Source: an uncultured Saprospiraceae bacterium
Lineage (GTDB): Bacteria; Bacteroidota; Bacteroidia; Chitinophagales; Saprospiraceae
Direction of reading: 5' to 3'
Assembly: GCA_937926205.1 (NCBI GenBank)
Contig: CALEYL010000006.1
Coordinates: 1-35,064 of the forward strand
DNA: 35,064 nucleotides
Shown one piece after another: positions 15,001-24,000 of the stretch. The translations under genes and the position numbers were made by a program. The stretch's first letter is position 1, and each line of letters opens with the position of its first letter. Under the pieces are notes generated by a model that was not told the origin of the DNA, searched no databases, and saw only the letters and a list, made by a program, of their open reading frames with translations.

Positions 15001-18000
15001 TTATTGCCAGTACGCGTTGTTGAAATTAAGGTGGGTGTATTGACCGGTACGGTGCTGGTGCCCGTAATCGTATTACCTGTACCAGTGCGGTGCGTTGCCG
15101 GATGATTGGCACTGTCAAACCCAAACAATATACCACCGGTGGCAGAACTCTGGTGCGCCAGGAAGGCATCCCAGGTGCCTACACTGTTTCGGGCGCCCAT
15201 GCCAATTATCGTAAAAGGATTACTGCCTGTCAGTCCTAAATTGTTTGTAAAATCAAGGTATTGCGTTGTACCGTTAAAATCCAGGGCTGGGTTAAAGTTG
15301 ATGGCAGAAGCCATAAATGGCGGCTGGTTGGCCAAAGTGGCTTGTGCGGCGTTGTTGTCGTTGCCGCTGTAATCATCCCAGGCAGCGCCACTGGCCGTAC
15401 CGTCGTCGGCGCGAAGCCAGAGCGAAACGCCAACATTCACGCAGGCAGGGCCAACGATATTTTTGCCCAAAGTGAAATAAGCGCCGTCGGGCAATTCAGC
15501 AGAAGAGATCGTGACGCAGCCATTTGAGCCTAACTGAATTTCTTGTTCAATGTCTGCAAACGAGGCATCCGTTGTGTGGATCAACAGGTAATTGTCCTCA
15601 TTATACCCCGTGAAACACAAAGTCATCGTGCGATCAGCAAAATTGGTGCGGTCGACTTTCCAAACCCGCGCCAGGCGCACTGTCGCAATCGTTGCCGGAA
15701 CAGAGTTGTCAAAACTCAGGGCGCCATTGTTGCTGCTCCAGGTAAAGAAAGAATTGTCGTTCACGATCGTATCCATATTCGCGCTGTTTGACACAGCAAA
15801 AGCAGAATCCAATGCGATGCCTACAACGGAATTGGCGTTCACCGATTGTGACTGCTTTTGATACAGATTGGTACAATCATCACGGCCAATCCCGGCAATA
15901 TCGAAACCAAAGCCAGTGTTGTCCGAGGCTTTCCACATGGTGGTCGTACCATTGCTGGCCAGGTAGTCCGTGGGTGGCGTTTGGTCCATCGTAATCCCGT
16001 ACTTCAGGGACAAATAGGATTCAACCTGTTGTAATTCCGCTGCGGAAAGTACCCGGTTGTAAACTGCTAATTCGCTGAAATGGCCATTGTAATAATTGCC
16101 TCCCTGGTGGTTGCTGCCTACCCTGCGTCCACCTGCTTGCTTGTTTAAAGTTTGCGCAGTACTGCTGGCAGTAACCAAGCCTGCATCCAGAACGATGGAT
16201 CGTATGGAAGTGCTTGAGTTGTATTGAAAACGAGTCAACCTTGGTGTTGCGGGAATGCCTGCAGCACTCAATGCAAGATTGGAGAAATCATGCGTTGCCG
16301 TAGGGGAAGTGTTGCGGGTATAGAAACCCTGACTTGTCGTCGCACTACCTTCCGAATATTGGGTTCCCCCAATTCCGGTTCCAACCCCAACGATGGTGTA
16401 AGGGACATTGCCTGTGCCCAGTAAATCCGATACCGGGGTCATAAAGTCATTTGTCCCGTCGAAAGTCATCGCAGGATTGTAATTGATACCGGATGGCGTC
16501 AGTACCGGCTGACTGGTGGCAACTGCCTGGCTGGCATTGTTGTTGCTGCCGCTGTAATCGATCCAGCTGGCCGGGCTGGCTCCATAATCGGCGCGCAACC
16601 ACATCCGGATGCCATTATCCACACAAGCGGGCCCGTTAATTTTTGTTGCAATGGTAAAATAGTAGCCATCGCCCAATAAACTGGAATTAAATGTCAGGCA
16701 GCTGGTACCAAAATCGATGGGCAACTCCGTATCGCCGGCGCCAAAAACCGGGTCGCTGCTGATGAGCAAATAGCGTTCGCCGCCAGGAGGCACACACAGC
16801 GTGATGTCCTGATCTGCCCAGTTGGTTTTGTCCACTTTCCAGATTCTGCTCATACGCACCGTAGCGTTGGCCAGGCCCGTTACCGTAGGTCCAAAGTCGG
16901 TTGAACCGTCGTTGTTGCCCCAGACTAAGAAAGAGTTGTCGTTTCCTATACTATTGAGGTTATCGCGATTTGATGTTTCCTGTACGGTTCCGGTTGAGAG
17001 GGATATCAAGCCGTCAGCATTTACCGAGCGCGATTGCTTTTGGTTCAATTCCGTACAATCATCACGACCAAGTCCCGCGATGTCATTTGCATACCCCATA
17101 TTATCGGCAGCCGTCCACATTCGGGTAGTACCATCGCTGGCAATGTAGTCGGCAGGCGTTGATTGATCGAGGGTGATGCCGTATTTGAGCGCCAGGTAGG
17201 AATTTACCTGTTGAGCCTCTGTTGAAGAAAGTGCCCTGTTGTAAAGGATGACTTCTGCAACAGGCCCCTGGAAGTACTCCCCGGCTGCCAAACGCGATCC
17301 AATGCGGGATTCAACCGATAAAACGGTATTGTAAGTTCGTGGAGAAGTAATACGACTTGCGCCATTCGTATGAATGGAAGCGGTCGTACCGCTGTGACCA
17401 AACATTGCTATAAAAGGAGCGCCCAGCGTGTAAGCGTTTGCCGGCGACACAAAATCATTACCAAATCCGATATAACGGATTGCCCCCGAAGCTTCTACCC
17501 GGAAAGATTGGTTTTGTGATGTTGTGCTATTTCCATAATCAAAAATAGTCCGGTTGGCTGCTGAATTAGGCAACGTCACTGAAAAAACGGTTCTTGCCTG
17601 ATTGCCTGTTGGGAATCCATTCTGGTCCGTTGTCGGGATGCGTAAAAAATCATTCGAACCATCGAAATTCAGAACCGGGTTATAATTCAGTACGCCATCC
17701 TGCCACAGTGGTCGGGAAGCTGCCGTAGTTTGGGTGGCCAGGCGGCCAATGCCACTGAAGTCAAGCCAGCTACTGACAGCATCACCAGGTTCAGCATCTG
17801 CTCCAATTGTATTTTGAACAGAACCATCCGCGCGCAACCATAACTGGATACCTGCATTCACACAGGCCGGCCCGAGGATACGCTTGCCCAGGGTAAAATA
17901 GCTGCCATCCGGCAACAAAGAAGAGTTGAATGTAACACAGCCGTTCTCGTTCAGGGGCAACTCGGTATCCCCCGCGCCAAAAGTAGCATCACTGCTGATC

Positions 18001-21000
18001 ACCAGGAAATACTCTCCGTCGTAGCCTGAAAAGCAGGCTGTGATATTTTGGTCGCCCCAGTTCGTCTTATCCACTTTCCAGGTACGGGGCATCAGGGTAT
18101 TGGCATTGTCAAGACCTGTTATGGACACACTCATGGTCGTCGCCGCATCGTTATGTCCCCAGGTAAGGAAAGACTCGTTGTTTGTTATGGTGGCCGTGTT
18201 GCTTAAATTGCTGCCGGCAATGCTGTCGCCTACAGCCATGGCCAAAAAGTTGCCGGTATTGGCCGAACGCGATTGCTTTTGGTTCAGAGCTGTACACTGG
18301 TCGCGCCCAAGCCCTGCAATATCGGTACTAAACCCGGTATTGTCCGAGGCCTTCCACATGGTGGTTGTACCGTTGCTGGCCAAATAATCCCGCGGCGCGG
18401 TCTGATCAAGTGTCAGGCCGTACTTTAGAGACAGGTATGATTCGATTCGCTGGCGCTCAATTGCTGAAATCGGCCCGGTATAAATGGCCATTTCTGCAAT
18501 TTTCCCATTGTAATAATAACCGCCTGACAGCGCCGCCTGACCAATGTACAGCGGACGGTTGTTACCAGTGAAATTGTTCATGGTTGCATCGGACGCCAGT
18601 GATTTACCATTCTGGTAAATGCCCTGCCCGACCCCTGTTTTTGCAGTCAGAGAATATAGAAAAGGCGTACCGTTTACGACACTTGGCGCCGCTACATTCA
18701 ATCTGTTGCTCGCTGTTAAATTTCCTGCATCCCAATACAGATTGTTGTTGTTCCAGTTGATATGGGCATTCAGATAATTCGTTGTACCATTGTTCCCTTC
18801 CTGGAAAACAGAGCTAATCTGTAAAGCATCCTGCGTGGTAACGACAAAGGCGTTGACATCCGAATAAGTCGCACCGCCAAGAATACCATTGGCATCTGCC
18901 ATGACGTCGTTTGAGCCGTCAAAATCCAGTGCAGGGTTGTAGTTTGTCTGAGATTCGATGAATCCGGGTTGCTGGGCAGTTGCAGCCTGTACTATATTGT
19001 TGCCAACGCCGCTGAAATCCGTCCACTGCGAGACGCCGGTTTCTGTAGCTGTGCCATAATCAGCACGCAGCCAGATTTTGATATTGGCATCCACACAAGC
19101 CGGGCCGCTGATTCTCGTCGCCAGGGTAAAATAAGCGCCATCAGGGAGTAACGATGAATTGAACGTGACACACCCCTGGCTGTTCAGTTCGAGTTCCGTA
19201 TCCCCTGCGCCAAAAGTTGCGTCACTGCTCAACAACAAATAACGTGCTGAAGCGCCCTGAACGCAAAGCGTAATGTCCTGGTCGGTCCAATTCGTTTTGT
19301 CTACTTTCCAGACCCGATTGGTGCGCACAGTAGCGTTGGGTAGTCCGGCAACCGCTGTGGAAAAAGTCAGCGCGCCATTGTTATTGGCCCAGGTAAGAAA
19401 GGAATTATCTGCCAGCGTGGAAGCATTGGCAGCATTCGTGGCCGCAATAGCACTGCCTGCTGCAATGGCAATCACCTCAGCAGGATTGCTGGATCGCGAT
19501 TGTTTTTGATACAACTCATTGCAATCATCCCGGCCCAAACCCGTAATATCGGTCGTGTAACCAACATTATCAGAAGCTTTCCACATGCGGGTTGTACCGT
19601 CAGCGGCTACGTAATCTGTTGCGAGGGTCTGGTCGAGCGAAATGCCGTATTTAAGACCTAAATAAGAATGTACTTTTTGTAATTCCGCCGCAGACAGCGG
19701 AAGGTTGTACACCAGCACTTCTCCTACATATACCTTCGAATACTGGCTGTAAGCTGCTGCGCCAATATCTAATCGCACACGGCTATTCGCCGATGAGGCG
19801 CCCGAATACAAGGATTTTCCATCTGCATACATGGTATAGGCGCCGGCGTTTTGCCGCACCACGGAATAGAGGTTAGAACGGGTTGATGCGGCCACTCCGG
19901 TAAGCAAATTGGGGTTGCCATCCATATAGACTACATCTTCTTTCCCACCATGATAACCCATAAGCCAGTTGTCGCGAACGCTGGTTAATACGCGACCGTT
20001 TTGAGTGCCCTGCATTTTAGTGACGCCGATCACGGTATATCCGTCGCGCGCCATAAAGCGCAAACGATGCGCATCATTGCCATCATAATAAACAGCAGGA
20101 TTGTAGTTGATGCCGTTCGCCTTCAAATCAGGGTCGCTTACGGTAAAAATTCCAGGATTGCCAATATTGGAGTAATCATTCCAGGTAGGCACCGGATCGT
20201 TGTCATTTGTAGCGCCTGCAATGCGGTCAGCGCGCAGCCAGCTTTGAATCGACTTGGGCGCATCTGTTGACAATACGCTGCATGGGATGGCCTGTTTTGC
20301 AATAGAAGGACCGGAGTAGCGAACGACTAAGTTGCCCGGGCCACCGCCATTTGCCGTTTCTACCCGTATGGGATAAACGCCGGGGGTAAGATTGATGGTA
20401 CCGCTCTGTTCTGAGAGGCTGGTAGCAACGATGACGGCTGTATTATTGACATAGATGGCTCCACCATTATCGCTGGTCAGATAGAAGCGATAAGTACCTG
20501 GCGTTGAGATGGTGATGTTGCTGAAATATTTAGCCCCAACATATTCACCGCCATAGACCAGACTAAAGGTATTCGTATACCCCGTTTCGTTCAGGTTGGC
20601 AGGAGTCAAAGAGCTGGTTGAGGTATTGGTATTGGTATAAAATTCATAATAAATGCACCCGGGCGCTGTTGTCAGTTCACAGGAGGGTGTACGAATCTGA
20701 TTGGCAAAACTAAAGTAAGCACCGTCAGGCATCAGGCTGCTGTTAAAAGTAACGCAGCCATTTTCGTCTAATGGCAAAGCCTGGTCAATCGAGGCAAACG
20801 AAGCGCTGGCATTGCTGATGATCAGAAATTGGCCTGCATTGGCTGCTCCCAGACAGAAGGTAAGGTTTTGATCGGCCCAATTGGTGCGGTCAATACGCCA
20901 AACCCGTGCCATGCGGAAGTAATCGCCCCCGGGAATGCTCACGGGTATGCCCAATTTAGAAGAACTGCCATTATCGCCCCAGGTAAAAAACGACAGTTCG

Positions 21001-24000
21001 TTTGATACGCTGCCGGTATTGGCATCGTTACTGGCATCTATGCTGTCTCCTATCGCTACGGCAAGCTGTATGTCGCTTGAATTGACCGATTGAGATTGCT
21101 TGTGATACAAATCAGAGCAATCATCCCTGCCTACACCGGCTACGTTAATCATATAGCCGCTGTTGGCTGTTGCATCGCGCATAACGGTTCCATTGCTGGC
21201 GATATAATCCGTAGGTGTTGTTTGATCAAGCGTCAAACCATATTTGAGTGCAAAATAAGAATGGACTTTTTGCTCGTCGGTTGCGCTCATGCTGGCGTTG
21301 TACACCGCTACTTCTGCAATGGTACCAAAAGGTTGTCCGCCCCCCTGATAATTGCCAAAATAGTTGATGACCGCATTCGTCTCGTCAATACCGGTCATAT
21401 TGGTTCCGGCTTTGCCGTTTATTTTGCCAACGGCAATATTCGTGGCTGCTGTGTGGGTTATGGTCATCAATTGGGGCACACTTGCACTAAGCGCAAGCCC
21501 GGTTCCTTTGAATCCAACATTGTTATTGTCGTAATAACCAAGCGTGTTATTGGCATAGTTCCCGATCAGCTGGTGATCCTGTACGCTGCCCCGGAACATG
21601 GTTTTCCAATTGGTTGTGTTGTTTGACCGAATACCTACGGCAAAGATTTTCAGGTTATTGTGCGGAATTCCCGGATTCGGAAACTGCATAACCTGATTAC
21701 CCGTGAAGCGAACTGCCGGGTAGTAGTTAAACTGGTCGCCATTCAGGAAATCAGGCTGTTTCGCCGCAGTTGCCTGAACTGGGCTCCGGTTGTTGCCGCT
21801 GAAATCGCCCCAGGTGTTTACTTTAGCATCTGTCAGGCCGTAGTCGGCCCGCAGCCAGGCTTGTATTCCGCCGTCTACACAGGCCGGGCCGCCGATTTTG
21901 GTTGCCAGGGTAAAATAATATCCGTCTTGCAACAGAGATGAATTGAATGTTGTGCAACCTTTGTTGTCAAAGTACAACTCCGTGTCGCCGCTTCCAAAAG
22001 AAGCATCGCTGCTGATGACCAGGTAGCGCGCGCCGGTTTGCCCGACGCACATGGTAACCATCTGATCGGCCCAATTCGTTTTGTCTACCCGCCAGATCCG
22101 GCCCATGCGCACCGACGCGTTGGTAAGTCCGCTGATGGCGACATCAAAGGTCGTGCTGCCATTGTCATTTCCCCAAACCAAAAAAGAATTGTTATTGGTA
22201 ATGACACTGGTATTCGCAGGGTTGCTGGCAGCGACACTACTGCCCAGTGCAAGTGTAATTTTAGCATCGCTGCTAACCGATTTGGATTGTTTTTGCTGCA
22301 ATCCGGTGCAGTCATCACGACCGATGCCGGCAATATCATTTTTATATCCGGCATTGGCTGTCGCATCCCACATGAGGGTAGAGCCATCGCTTGCAATATA
22401 GTCTGCCGGAACAGCCTGATTGAGCGTAATCCCATATTTCAGCGCCAGATAAGATTGAATTCGTTGCTCCTCCATCGCAGAAATATTGCCGTTGTAAACA
22501 GCGACTTCTGCAATTTGTCCAAAAGCCTGCCCGCCCCCCTGGTAGTTGCCAAAATAGTTGAGGGCAGCATTTGTTTCATCTATGCCATTGAGTGTTGTTC
22601 CGGCCAGGCCGTTCAGTTTTGGGATGGCCGTATTTGTCGTTGCATTGTGGCTGATGCTCATTACCTGTGGCTCGGTAGCGCTCATTACTAACCCGCTGCC
22701 TTTAAAGGCGCCATTGCCGTTATCGTAATAGCCCAGCTGATTATTGGCATAGTTTCCTATCAATTGATGGTCCCGGACAGCGCCTCTGAACATTGTTTTC
22801 CAGTTGGAATTGTTGTTGGTGCGTTTTCCAACTGCAAATATTTTAAGGTTGTTATGCGCGATTCCGGGGTTTGGAAACTGCATCAGCTCATTTCCGGTAA
22901 ACTCTACCGTCGGGTTAAAATTGAACAAATTGGCTGGCAGAACATCGGGCCGGATGGCTGCGTTGTTCTGAACCGGCGTACGTCCTGAACCACTATAATC
23001 CACCCAGGACGAAACTTTAGTGCCACTGGCAATTACAACGCCGTTATCTGCACGAAGCCAGGTCTGAATCCCGGCATCTACACATGCCGGACCATCAATC
23101 ATGGTTGCCAGGGTAAAATAGGCGCCGTCACTGAGCAGCGAAGAATTGAAGGAAACGCAATCTGTATGAACGTCAAAAGCCAGCTCTGTGTCGCCGGCGC
23201 CAAAATTTGCGTCATTGCTGATCAGCAAATACCTTGCCCCTACTTTGGGGGCACACAGGGTGATCATCTGATCGCCCCAGTTGGTTTTGTCAATCCGCCA
23301 GGTACGCGCCATACGCATGGTTGCGTTGGCAAACCCAGATACGGCTGTATTGTAGCTTGTCGCGCCATTGTTATTACCCCAGACAAGGAAGGAATAATTA
23401 GTACTTATCGTGTTGGCATTTGCAGCATTGGTTGCCGCCTGCGTATTTCCCAGCGACACCGTTATCATGTCATCCGTATTGACAGATCTCGATTGTTTTT
23501 GGTAAAGCGCCGTGCAATCATCTCGGCCAATGCCGGCGATGTCGTTGTTAAAGCCGGTATTATTACCTGCATCCCACATCAGGGTGGATCCGTCACTGGC
23601 CACGTAATTTGTAGGCGTGGTTTGATCCAGCGTAAGTCCGTATTTGAGGGCGAGGTATGAATTTATTTTTTGCTCTTCAAGTGCGCTCAACAGGCCATTG
23701 TATACGATGACTTCCGAAAGTGCGCCAAATGGCTGCCCCCCGCCCTGGTAATTGCCAAAGTAGTTGATGGCCGCATTTGTTTCGTTAATTCCGGTCATAT
23801 TTACGCCGGCTTTTCCATTGATTTTGCCAATAGCTGCGTTGGTAGAAGCCGTGTGTCCAAAACTCATCAACTGAGGCACGGTCGCACTCAATACGGCTTT
23901 GGTGCTTTTGAAGCCGCCATTTCCATTATCGTAATAGCCCAATTGGTTGTTGGAATAATGCCCGATCATTTGGTGGTCTCTTACAGAACCCCGAAACAAG

